A DNA stretch of 7,521 nucleotides from Bacillota bacterium (GTDB taxonomy: Bacteria > Bacillota > Clostridia > Lutisporales > Lutisporaceae). Below the pieces are notes generated by a model. It saw only the letters and a program-made list of their open reading frames with translations. It had not been told where the DNA came from and did no database searches. The translations under genes were made by a program, and so were the position numbers. The stretch spans positions 1 through 7,521 of the forward strand of contig JAEXXN010000536.1 in NCBI GenBank assembly GCA_023405875.1, given 5' to 3'. Shown in pieces: positions 1 through 5,334 of this stretch (its first letter is position 1; every line of letters starts with the position of its first letter).

Positions 1-92
1 GTCGAGTATTCAGGAAAAAATTCTTTAGCTTCATCATCTCCCAATACGTCTCTCAGACTGCAGAAAATCTGATAAAACTTGAAAATTGCCAC
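1..92 (-). CDS. Partial hypothetical protein, N-terminal 30 codons only
   Basis: A reading frame starts with GTG at 90-92 and runs off the left edge of the window. A very strong ribosome binding site, GAGGGGG at 101-107 on the minus strand, lies 8 nt before the GTG and is the main reason for calling it. The visible protein begins MAIFKFYQIF and continues with an acidic stretch (GDDEAKEFF), then leaves the window. I do not recognise the family from 30 residues. It lies 115 bp downstream of the VOC gene, with its own possible promoter in the gap, so it may be a separate unit or the tail of that operon. Confidence 0.6.
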   Translation of the reverse strand, partial: MAIFKFYQIFCSLRDVLGDDEAKEFFPEYS

Positions 93-123
93 GGTTATAA
101 CCCCCTCACCATATTTTGCTTAC

Positions 124-152
124 TTTACATTTTTGAATTAAACCAGTTCCAA
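124..152 (-). promoter_or_regulatory. Possible sigma-A promoter for the left-edge gene
   Basis: On the minus strand TTGGAA (147-152) and TGTAAA (124-129) are separated by 17 bp, an acceptable vegetative promoter in an AT-rich spacer. It lies about 30 bp before the GTG start at 92. The -10 box matches TATAAT at only four of six positions, so this is a tentative call. Confidence 0.3.
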
Positions 153-207
153 ATCTCCTTCACCCAGATTGTCTCTATGCTTCACACATTCAGTGTTTTA
201 ATCTTTC

Positions 208-633
208 TCAGCCGCTGATTTCTTGCTTAGCTTTCAGCTTTCCATAGAATCCATCCTTGTCAGTCCATTGAATGAGGTCTATTTCAAATCCGTCAGGGTC
301 TTTAATATAAATCTGCCTTGAAAACTGTTTGACAATAACCTGGTAGTCTTCAGCTATGAAGCCCTTTGCCTTCAAGTTCTCCAGTAAAGCATCGGCATTA
401 TCTATGCTATAACCTATATGCCTGAAATTACTGCAATAATCACAAGCAAAAGCATCCTTTTCTGAAATGAAAAGCTCATGGCCATACCCGCCCAATATTG
501 CATAAGCTTTTCCACTTTCCTTATAGCCCTTATCCAGAAGCCGGTACCCCAGGACTTCAATATAAAAGCTGATGAACCTGTCAACATCAGAAACATATCT
601 GTTCAGATGGTCTATACATGCTTGAATCGCCAT
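208..633 (-). CDS. VOC (glyoxalase/bleomycin-resistance/dioxygenase) family protein
   Basis: A 141-residue single-domain cytosolic protein of the vicinal oxygen chelate superfamily, built from two beta-alpha-beta-beta-beta modules that bind a divalent metal. Residues fitting the glyoxalase I-like metal set are visible: His9 (in IDHLNRYV), Glu53 (GHELFIS), His72 (FRHIGYS) and Glu117. Glu117 follows the family signature YIKDPDGFEIDL (109-120). All four ligands being present suggests an active enzyme, but the substrate cannot be read from sequence; glyoxalase, fosfomycin-thiol transferase and dioxygenase activities all occur in the family. The ATG at 631-633 is preceded by AGAGGAG, which overlaps the stop of the racemase gene (648-650), so the two are likely co-transcribed and translationally coupled. 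Length is normal for the family. Confidence 0.88.
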   Translation of the reverse strand: MAIQACIDHLNRYVSDVDRFISFYIEVLGYRLLDKGYKESGKAYAILGGYGHELFISEKDAFACDYCSNFRHIGYSIDNADALLENLKAKGFIAEDYQVIVKQFSRQIYIKDPDGFEIDLIQWTDKDGFYGKLKAKQEISG

Positions 634-647
634 ATGCTCATCTCCTC

Positions 648-1343
648 TTACCTCTCTCCCAGATACATTTCTACCGTAGCTTTTGCCAAGGCCTCTGATG
701 AATCATATATGTTCAGTCCGTACTCAATGTTATTTTTCATCCCACTCAAGTCAGTACATGCAATTATTATACTGTCTATGCCATGGCCTTTTACTTCGAT
801 GATAAGCTCCTCCCAAAGGGAGGCTATTTCTTTATTGTCTTTTTTTAGTTTTATTGCGTTTATGACAGCATTTACTTTGGGCTGCCAATGCTCATAAAAA
901 TGGAAGTCATGGTCTGCGGCCATAATTCCCTTCTGGTATAATCCCGACTTGACGGTCATTTCAGTAGCAAGTATTGTAACCCGTTGTTTATTTGCCGGCA
1001 AGCAGCTTATTGTTTCCTCCACAATATTAAGTAATGGAATATGTATTGATTCCTTCAGCTCATCAAAGTACATATGTGCTGAATTACACGGCATGGCAAT
1101 AAAGTCTGCACCTGTTGACTCCAGTTTTATCAGGCCGGCTGTTATCGTATCCTTCATCAGGGTATGGTCGATTTTCCTGTCAATATAAAATGGAGTCGGA
1201 AGTGAATATATCATAATATGTGGATAATCAATATCATATTTTGCACCATATTGTATCTGGCATTGGTCAAGGACCAGTTCCAGGAAAGGTGTGGTAGACC
1301 GCGGCCCCATGCCTGCCAGTATTCCTATACTTCCTTTCATCAT
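648..1343 (-). CDS. Aspartate/glutamate racemase family protein
   Basis: A cytosolic member of the cofactor-independent Asp/Glu racemase superfamily, which interconverts L- and D-amino acids with two opposed catalytic cysteines. From the start used here (231 aa) the family landmarks are the N-terminal loop GILAGMGPRST (7-17), the first catalytic cysteine Cys86 in MPCNSAH, and the second, Cys196, in IIACTDLS. Both cysteines are intact. The second motif reads ACTDL where many relatives have GCTE, so the true substrate may not be aspartate. The frame extends 4 codons further to an ATG at 1353-1355, but the ribosome binding site GGAGGT falls inside those codons. Translation therefore most likely starts at 1341-1343 or at the adjacent ATG 1338-1340. 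It sits between a 45-aa membrane peptide (gap 42 bp) and the VOC gene (gap 14 bp), probably as one operon. Confidence 0.87.
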   Translation of the reverse strand: MMKGSIGILAGMGPRSTTPFLELVLDQCQIQYGAKYDIDYPHIMIYSLPTPFYIDRKIDHTLMKDTITAGLIKLESTGADFIAMPCNSAHMYFDELKESIHIPLLNIVEETISCLPANKQRVTILATEMTVKSGLYQKGIMAADHDFHFYEHWQPKVNAVINAIKLKKDNKEIASLWEELIIEVKGHGIDSIIIACTDLSGMKNNIEYGLNIYDSSEALAKATVEMYLGER

Positions 1344-1385
1344 TTTGACCTCCATTCCCAGTCTATATGTTTCCCGAAAACATTT

Positions 1386-1523
1386 TTATTGTATCTTTTT
1401 TATCTCCTTATGGGCGTTTATTACCGCATACTTGATAATAAAGTATAGTATAGTAAACCCTATAGCATAAAAAGCGAGTCCCATCAACATCCCTGTCATT
1501 GTTAAAAAAATACTTTTACTCAT
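1386..1523 (-). CDS. Small single-pass membrane peptide, 45 aa
   Basis: A short reading frame with an ATG at 1521-1523, a TAA at 1386-1388 and a good ribosome binding site (GAGAGG, about 8 nt before the ATG). The protein begins MSKSIFLTM, has one hydrophobic segment over about residues 5-30 rich in Met, Gly, Ile, Phe and Tyr, and ends in a basic tail (HKEIKKIQ). This fits a single transmembrane helix with a positively charged, probably cytosolic, C-terminus. No family is recognisable. It lies 42 bp ahead of the racemase, with a TATAAT box just upstream, so it probably opens the peptide-racemase-VOC operon. The site, hydrophobic pattern and spacing support a real gene, but the short length leaves doubt. 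Confidence 0.6.
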   Translation of the reverse strand: MSKSIFLTMTGMLMGLAFYAIGFTILYFIIKYAVINAHKEIKKIQ

Positions 1524-1543
1524 AAAATTACCTCTCTTAAGCT

Positions 1544-1549
1544 ATTATA
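1544..1549 (-). promoter_or_regulatory. -10 box (TATAAT) of the peptide-racemase-VOC operon
   Basis: A perfect TATAAT on the minus strand lies about 20 bp before the start codon of the 45-aa peptide and 25 bp past the stop of the preceding gene. No good -35 hexamer sits at 16-18 bp (CCCTTT at 17 bp). The promoter may be weak, activator-dependent or fortuitous. Confidence 0.4.
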
Positions 1550-1551
1550 CA

Positions 1552-1572
1552 CCCTTTCGCCGCATCAAAGGG
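1552..1572 (-). terminator. Weak hairpin after the jelly-roll protein gene
   Basis: CCCTTT and AAAGGG form a 6-bp stem around a 9-nt loop, starting 2 nt after the TGA stop at 1575-1577. No T-run follows on the minus strand, so it is at best an attenuator or a rho-assisted end. It also occupies the place where a -35 box for the next operon would be. Confidence 0.25.
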
Positions 1573-1574
1573 CA

Positions 1575-2153
1575 TCATATTTCAAGCATTATAAATTCAT
1601 CCAGCTTGAACTGCTGGTCCGGTTTTACATCTATTATTATTTTCATAGTCTTTGTATTCTCAGTCAGGTCCACCTCAATGCCGTTATAACAGCTCCATTT
1701 GCTCTCCAGCTTTTCATTATATTTTTTGGATGCACCATCCACCTGTACTGTTATATCAAAAACCGATATTCCGGAAACTTTCCTTGCATAGAAGCAAAAT
1801 TCTACGCTTGATCCCTTGCTTTTTTTGTATCTCAGAAAATCGTCAAACAGTATGGTAAGCTTCTGGTTTTTACCGGTATGGTTGCTTATTACAAGTGCGC
1901 TCTCGCTGTCGATATAGTCTTCATTGATAAGCTTTGTGGAGAGCTCACCCTTTGACCACAGCACAGCATAATCATCCCGGCAGCCTTTTTCGGTAATATC
2001 AAAGCCCTCATTAAAAACCTGCTCATAAAGCGCTTCATAATAATGCTTGGGAGCAGGTCGGTTTCTATTATTTACAGCCCATCCGGCGGTAAGGCCGGCA
2101 GTTGAAAGTATCAATATTGCTGCAATGATATACGGCATTTTTTTGTTTCTCAA
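1575..2153 (-). CDS. Membrane-anchored protein with an extracytoplasmic beta-sandwich-like domain
   Basis: A 192-residue protein I do not recognise by family. Residues 1-6 are basic (MRNKKM), residues about 7-26 are a hydrophobic segment rich in Ile, Ala and Leu, and the rest is polar and presumably outside the cell. The segment could be an uncleaved anchor or a signal peptide; there is no lipobox. The C-terminal ~100 residues alternate short beta-like strands and end in a pattern (IIIDVKPDQQFKLDEFIML) seen at the end of jelly-roll carbohydrate-binding-like domains; that fold is an inference. The frame is open to a TTG at 2213, but that start lacks a good ribosome site. GAGGGGG at 2162-2168, 8 nt before the TTG at 2151-2153, marks the likely start; ATG 2136-2138 is an alternative. 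Confidence 0.68.
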   Translation of the reverse strand: MRNKKMPYIIAAILILSTAGLTAGWAVNNRNRPAPKHYYEALYEQVFNEGFDITEKGCRDDYAVLWSKGELSTKLINEDYIDSESALVISNHTGKNQKLTILFDDFLRYKKSKGSSVEFCFYARKVSGISVFDITVQVDGASKKYNEKLESKWSCYNGIEVDLTENTKTMKIIIDVKPDQQFKLDEFIMLEI

Positions 2154-2755
2154 GCCTAATACCCCCTCTGAATTAATATTTCTGTGAGACTTGTTATACT
2201 TGGAGCATTTCAAATCTCACTTTTCAAGTCATATAAATTTTTATGTTAAAAATCCTTTCATTTTACTTCCCCCATACCGGATCAGTAAATTACCCTCAAG
2301 GCTACCGCTTCAGAATATCATCATTCGAAGCTCCCTCGATAACCTGTCCCACTGTCCTGAACTGTCCAAGCCAGAACATCAGCGCATCATCACGGATATA
2401 ATCCTCGTCTATATGTACCTTCTTTATTTCCCCGACAAACCATCTATGGCTGCCTTCATAGCCTATCTGATGTACTACCCGGCATTCAATATTGACCGGA
2501 CATTCCTCAATAATATAACTATTGACTTCATTTCCTTTCCTGGGGGTAAATCCGGATTTCTGAAACTTGTTTACATCCCGCCCGGAAAATGTTCCACAGA
2601 TATGAATTTTATCAAGCTGCTCCTTTTTCGGGATATTTATACAAAATTCTTTTTTCTCCAATAGTATTTCATAGGTATACTTTTCCGGCTTGATTCCCAC
2701 CATAACCGACGGAGGCTTAAAGGAGTAAAAATGAAATGCGCTGGCAGCCATTATA

Positions 2756-2901
2756 ACAAGATTTCAATGAGGGTTTTTGCAGACTTGCAAAAACCTACCC
2801 GAGCGTTTCAACGAGGCGGGAGATATGCTCACCCCCTGTTGGACAACGTAAGCGGTACCCACCACCTATAAAAGGTGGGGGACATCTTTAGCCTCGTTAT
2901 A
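2756..2901. mobile_element. Short non-autonomous insertion element with hairpins, inside the flavin reductase gene
   Basis: The boundaries come from the broken reading frame. TTATA occurs at 2751-2755 and again at 2897-2901, while the uninterrupted gene needs only one copy, so a 4-5 bp target duplication (TATA or TTATA) is likely. The ends are weakly inverted (ACAAG against ACGAG). Inside, plus strand, are a perfect 10-bp hairpin (2772-2781 with 2786-2795, loop GACT); an 8-bp pair AACGAGGC/GCCTCGTT (2810-2817 with 2891-2898); a second hairpin (2859-2867 with 2873-2881, one mismatch); and a direct repeat TTTCAAYGAGG (2762-2772, 2806-2816). It is more GC-rich than its surroundings and codes for nothing obvious. 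It could be a MITE or a palindrome-ended derivative of an IS200/IS605 element; the parent family is not established. Confidence 0.72.
2762..2816 (+). repeat. Two direct repeats TTTCAAYGAGG within the insertion
   Basis: TTTCAATGAGG (2762-2772) and TTTCAACGAGG (2806-2816) differ at one base and begin 44 bp apart, one on each side of the 10-bp hairpin. They may be transposase-binding sites or part of an RNA fold. Two copies with a palindrome between them do not make a CRISPR array. Confidence 0.6.
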
Positions 2902-3029
2902 TTCATGCCCACTGTGACAAGCACTACCGGGAAAGAAGGCAATGCCATTATTCCGTCAGATAAATTGTTATGTACGTGTTTCATAAAATATCACCCCATT
3001 TTGCCCAGCTTTTTCCTTTTGCTTCTTAT

Positions 3030-3035
3030 ATTATA
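3030..3035 (-). promoter_or_regulatory. -10 box (TATAAT) upstream of the flavin reductase gene
   Basis: A perfect TATAAT on the minus strand lies 45 bp before the ATG at 2984 and forms the downstream edge of repeat copy A. The hexamer 17 bp upstream is TTTAAA (3053-3058), a weak -35. The same TATAAT is found at the equivalent place in copy B (5760-5765), which strengthens the case for a working promoter. Confidence 0.5.
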
Positions 3036-3092
3036 CGACAAGTATCTTTCTGTTTAAATATTCCAATATATAAAAACCCATACCGTTTATAT
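3031..3092 (-). repeat. Dispersed intergenic repeat, copy A
   Basis: About 62 bp matching 5761-5822 in the same orientation at about 79 % identity (13 differences counted). It includes two blocks without change: 3061-3076 (TTCCAATATATAAAAA, plus strand) and 3081-3092 (TACCGTTTATAT). It sits between the terminator of the upstream operon and the flavin reductase start. On the minus strand it has two similar half-sites, ATATAAACGG and ATATATTGG, whose starts are 21 bp apart, then the TATAAT box. Confidence 0.75.
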
Positions 3093-3120
3093 GACAAATT
3101 TTGTTGTTCTTCCAATATTC

Positions 3121-3154
3121 AAAACCTCAAGGCCTATATAAGCCTTGAGGTTTT
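3121..3154 (-). terminator. Strong hairpin terminator after the AlkZ-related gene
   Basis: A perfect 13-bp inverted repeat (3121-3133 with 3142-3154, arm AAAACCTCAAGGC) around an 8-nt loop lies 22 bp past the stop at 3176. On the minus strand the stem ends in TTTT followed by GAATATT; on the plus strand it ends in TTTTT. It should end the operon that starts upstream of 5601 and may work in both directions. Confidence 0.85.
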
Positions 3155-3175
3155 TCAAATACTTTCCTGCCATAT

Positions 3176-3853
3176 TCAAAGGGAAAATACCCTTTTCAAG
3201 CTGCCGGTCTCAATATTTCTTCCAATAACAGTGGCATTTTCAAGAATCAGTTCCCGTGCTTCCTCACGGCTCAAACCGGTATTAAGCTCCATCCACTCCC
3301 GGGGTGCCCAGTTCAACACCCTGTCATATACATTTGCCGGCCATCCGTAGGGCTGTCCATACTTATCCGTCTTCCTCCTGCTTCCTGCAACAGTTATATA
3401 AAACAGCTGCTGCAGCTCACTGATGGCTTTGTCCGCTCTGCTGCCGCCTTTTTTCAGAGTGACCCCCAGCTCCTGCCTTATTTCGCTGGTATTAAGCAGT
3501 GTCTTCTCTTCAAAAAGCTGCCACAGCTGCCAGACTGTCTGGCTCACCTGTCCTTCTTCCCGACGTTCCTCCATATGCTCCTCAGGATGATAAGCCTTAT
3601 AAAATATGGAATACATACGTGGGGCTATAAAGCCCTTATTTCCGCCCAGAATACAGCCGAAGGCCAGCCGCTTTTCCTCCGCAGCCCTATCCTTCCAGCG
3701 CCACGGATCAATGTCCGGATCGCCGGTATGCCAGTTTTCCTCAGGAGTTTCCTCCGATAGGGATGGTAACCCGGGTAATATATCGGACAATGACATGAAG
3801 CCAAGCTCGTCGACTCTCTTTATAAAATCCTCATAGCTTTTCAGTATTATCAT
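3176..3853 (-). CDS. AlkZ-related (YcaQ-like) winged-helix protein
   Basis: A 225-residue soluble protein resembling the group annotated as AlkZ-related, distant relatives of the HTH_42 DNA glycosylases AlkZ and YcaQ that remove interstrand crosslinks or alkylated bases. The assignment rests on recalled family features: the N-terminal SYEDFIKRVDELGFM (6-20), WHTGDPDIDPWRWKDRAAEE (41-60), FGCILGGNKGF (65-75), a helical winged-helix segment TVWQLWQLFEEKTLLNTSEI (106-125), and YGQPYGWPANVYDRV (165-179). At 225 residues it is well short of a full AlkZ (about 400), so glycosylase activity is doubtful. The ATG at 3851-3853 has GGAGGG 5 nt upstream. It follows the PNPOx-like gene after 16 bp, as the last gene of the WYL-regulator operon. 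Confidence 0.7.
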   Translation of the reverse strand: MIILKSYEDFIKRVDELGFMSLSDILPGLPSLSEETPEENWHTGDPDIDPWRWKDRAAEEKRLAFGCILGGNKGFIAPRMYSIFYKAYHPEEHMEERREEGQVSQTVWQLWQLFEEKTLLNTSEIRQELGVTLKKGGSRADKAISELQQLFYITVAGSRRKTDKYGQPYGWPANVYDRVLNWAPREWMELNTGLSREEARELILENATVIGRNIETGSLKRVFSL

Positions 3854-3869
3854 TTGTGCCCTCCGATTA

Positions 3870-4289
3870 TCAGGCCTGCTTCAGGTCCATTTCCTTGTAC
3901 TCAGAATCTATCCAAAAGACCATTTTCTCAGTTGAAAATTTTAAAATACAGTAGTTGGGATCATCAACTCCGCCGGGAAAATGCTCAATGAACCAGTCCT
4001 CCCACAACCCCTTTTTAATATCCGGCTCAGTCAGTATTTCTGTAGTCCCCATCAGGGTAACATTGTTGCTTCCGTCGCAAAAGCACAAGCCCGCTTTTTT
4101 ATTTCCCTCCAGGCATCGTGCCTTACCTGTTCTCAAGCCTGTTGCAAACCAGGCATGGCTTATCCCTTCCGTTTTCAGGCAGGATATTGTCGATGCCCTG
4201 GGGAAGCCCTCTTCATCAATCAAGGCCATTACCGGAGTTCTTGCGGCCTTCATAATGGCTCCGGCTTTTAAAATCAGTTCATTCTCCAT
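3870..4289 (-). CDS. Pyridoxamine 5'-phosphate oxidase family protein (PNPOx-like, general stress protein 26 type)
   Basis: A 139-residue cytosolic split-barrel protein expected to bind FMN or a related flavin such as F420. Visible signatures are the first strands TPVMALIDEEGFPRASTI (18-35), HAWFATGLRTGKARCLEGN (45-63), GLCFCDGSNNVTLMGTTEIL (67-86), and a late strand pair ending KMVFWIDSEYKEMDL. Such small proteins are often annotated as stress proteins or flavin-dependent reductases; true PNP oxidase activity is unlikely at this length. Its ribosome site is AAGGAG with a long 11-nt spacer before the ATG at 4287-4289. It lies 88 bp downstream of the WYL regulator gene, and that pairing is common in Firmicutes, suggesting it is a target of the regulator. 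Confidence 0.85.
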   Translation of the reverse strand: MENELILKAGAIMKAARTPVMALIDEEGFPRASTISCLKTEGISHAWFATGLRTGKARCLEGNKKAGLCFCDGSNNVTLMGTTEILTEPDIKKGLWEDWFIEHFPGGVDDPNYCILKFSTEKMVFWIDSEYKEMDLKQA

Positions 4290-4372
4290 GGTAATTCACA
4301 CTCCTTCTCGGATCGCATATTGCTTCAGTCCTATGCAATCACTCTTTTGCCTTATGCTACCATACTGAACAA

Positions 4373-4386
4373 GACAGCTATATGTC
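4373..4386. promoter_or_regulatory. Inverted repeat GACA-N6-TGTC, possible WYL-regulator operator
   Basis: GACAGCTATATGTC is a 4-bp inverted repeat around 6 bp. It overlaps the 3' end of the WYL regulator gene and lies about 85 bp before the PNPOx-like start. A related half-site, TGACAGTATA, occurs at 5316-5325, ahead of the regulator's own start. Matching half-sites before both genes suggest autoregulation plus control of the neighbour, but the arms are short and chance is possible. Confidence 0.3.
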
Positions 4387-5292
4387 ATGTTCATAATTAC
4401 TGATAATATTTTTTGCCTTTTTCTTTATTTCATCGGCAATATCCACAGGCTCTATCACCCTTGCCCGGTCGCCGAACCCCAGTATCCAGGCTATCATATA
4501 GTCCCTGTTTGTAAAGCCTACAGAAAATCTCAAGCTCCCATCCTCCAGAGCAATATAGCAGCCAGGTCCGTATTCTTCAACCAAGCGGTATTCCAAGGAC
4601 TTGTCAAACAGAACGGTTATTTTTTTCTCATCTGTAAAGTAATCATCGAATTGAAGCTCTTCAGCCGGTATTTCCCTTGGTATGAATTTATCCTCAAGTA
4701 CCCTGTGCCCCCATAACCGATTGAGCTTGAAAAGACGAAAGTCGCTGCTGTCCCTGCAGTAACCGAACACATACCAGCTTGTCCATCTGAAGGTTATAAA
4801 ATATGGCTCGATTGTGCGTTTTGAAAGCCCCTTTTCAGAATAGTAATCAAAGCTCACAAGCTTATTGTCTGATATCGCCCTCTTTAACAGGCTGATCTTT
4901 TCTGAAAGGCTCGGTTTGTAATGAGAGGACAGGTCAATCAGAAGATTGTCCCGCATGGAAACAAATGCCTGGTTTTTAGGCGCCAGCTTTGAGATAAGCA
5001 TTTCGATCCTTGCAGTGTCCGATACACTGCCAAGGCTTTTCAGACCGGTAATGATGCTTTGAAGCTCTTCAACCGACAGCACGCTTTTATCCAGCTTGTA
5101 GCCATCGGCAATGGATATCCCCCCATCGCCCCCCTGGTAGGTTATAATGGGTATCCCTGCCTTACATATATCATCAATATCCCTGTGTATCGTCCTGCGG
5201 GAAACCTCAAATTTCTCCGCAAGCTCAGGGGCAGTTATCTTATTGCACTGCAGCAGTATCGTTATTATCCCCAGTAAACGGTCTATTTTCAT
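4378..5292 (-). CDS. YafY-type transcriptional regulator, HTH plus WYL domain
   Basis: A 304-residue cytosolic DNA-binding protein of the DeoR-like/WYL class. Residues 1-60 form an HTH_11 winged helix (ITAPELAEKFEVSRRTIHRD, 19-38, holds the helix-turn-helix). Residues about 135-205 form the WYL ligand-sensing domain, whose name motif appears as WYVFGYC (173-179) followed by FRLFKLNRL (185-193). Residues about 225-298 match the C-terminal WCX extension. Length is typical. WYL regulators respond to small ligands or nucleic acids; the ligand here is unknown. The ATG at 5290-5292 has AAGGGTG upstream. It lies 42 bp after the zinc-ribbon membrane gene and is followed by the PNPOx-like and AlkZ-related genes, probably in one unit. 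Confidence 0.92.
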   Translation of the reverse strand: MKIDRLLGIITILLQCNKITAPELAEKFEVSRRTIHRDIDDICKAGIPIITYQGGDGGISIADGYKLDKSVLSVEELQSIITGLKSLGSVSDTARIEMLISKLAPKNQAFVSMRDNLLIDLSSHYKPSLSEKISLLKRAISDNKLVSFDYYSEKGLSKRTIEPYFITFRWTSWYVFGYCRDSSDFRLFKLNRLWGHRVLEDKFIPREIPAEELQFDDYFTDEKKITVLFDKSLEYRLVEEYGPGCYIALEDGSLRFSVGFTNRDYMIAWILGFGDRARVIEPVDIADEIKKKAKNIISNYEHDI

Positions 5293-5334
5293 ATTTCACC
5301 CTTCTTTATCCGCATGTGACAGTATACCCGAGCC

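Larger units (their letters stand above)
2302..2984 (-). pseudogene. Flavin reductase family protein, interrupted by a ~146-bp insertion
   Basis: The gene encodes a flavin reductase-like (DIM6/NTAB, FMN-binding split-barrel) protein. Such proteins bind FMN and often reduce flavin with NAD(P)H. The N-terminal part starts at ATG 2982-2984, preceded by a good site (GGGGTGA), and reads MKHVHNNLSDGIMALPSFPV then VLVTVGMNI. It then enters foreign sequence and stops at a TGA at 2829-2831 (51 codons). The remainder resumes at about 2754 with MAASAFHFYSFKPPSVMVGI and runs 149 codons to the TAG at 2302-2304. Removing one TTATA plus the insert joins the parts exactly (MNI then MAAS) into 178 codons, the normal family length. 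No ribosome site precedes the second part. Apart from the insertion I see no frameshift or stop, so the disruption is probably recent. Confidence 0.85.

Noticed and set aside
478..897. 139-codon plus-strand frame and the other plus-strand frames across the window
   Set aside because: They lie opposite genes with clear family motifs, have no convincing ribosome sites, and show Cys/Ser/Ile-rich compositions typical of antisense frames.
2154..2213. Upstream extension of the jelly-roll protein to the TTG at 2213
   Set aside because: No good ribosome site precedes it, while GAGGGGG sits at the right distance before the TTG at 2151-2153 and would otherwise be inside the coding region.
2302..2751. 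149-codon frame taken as an intact flavin reductase
   Set aside because: It lacks a ribosome site and the N-terminal strand of the family. That strand is found intact on the other side of the insertion at 2898-2984.
2762..2816. TTTCAAYGAGG pair as the start of a CRISPR array
   Set aside because: There are only two 11-bp copies, the stretch between them is itself a perfect palindrome, and there is no cas gene. A transposon-internal repeat explains it better.
2985..3120. Riboswitch or T-box leader ahead of the flavin reductase
   Set aside because: The stretch is AT-rich with no conserved riboswitch core that I recognise. It is accounted for by the repeat copy, the TATAAT box and the ribosome site.
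3955..4368. 137-codon plus-strand frame over the PNPOx-like gene
   Set aside because: It is antisense to a recognised family and shows no domain of its own. The length comes from codon bias on the other strand.
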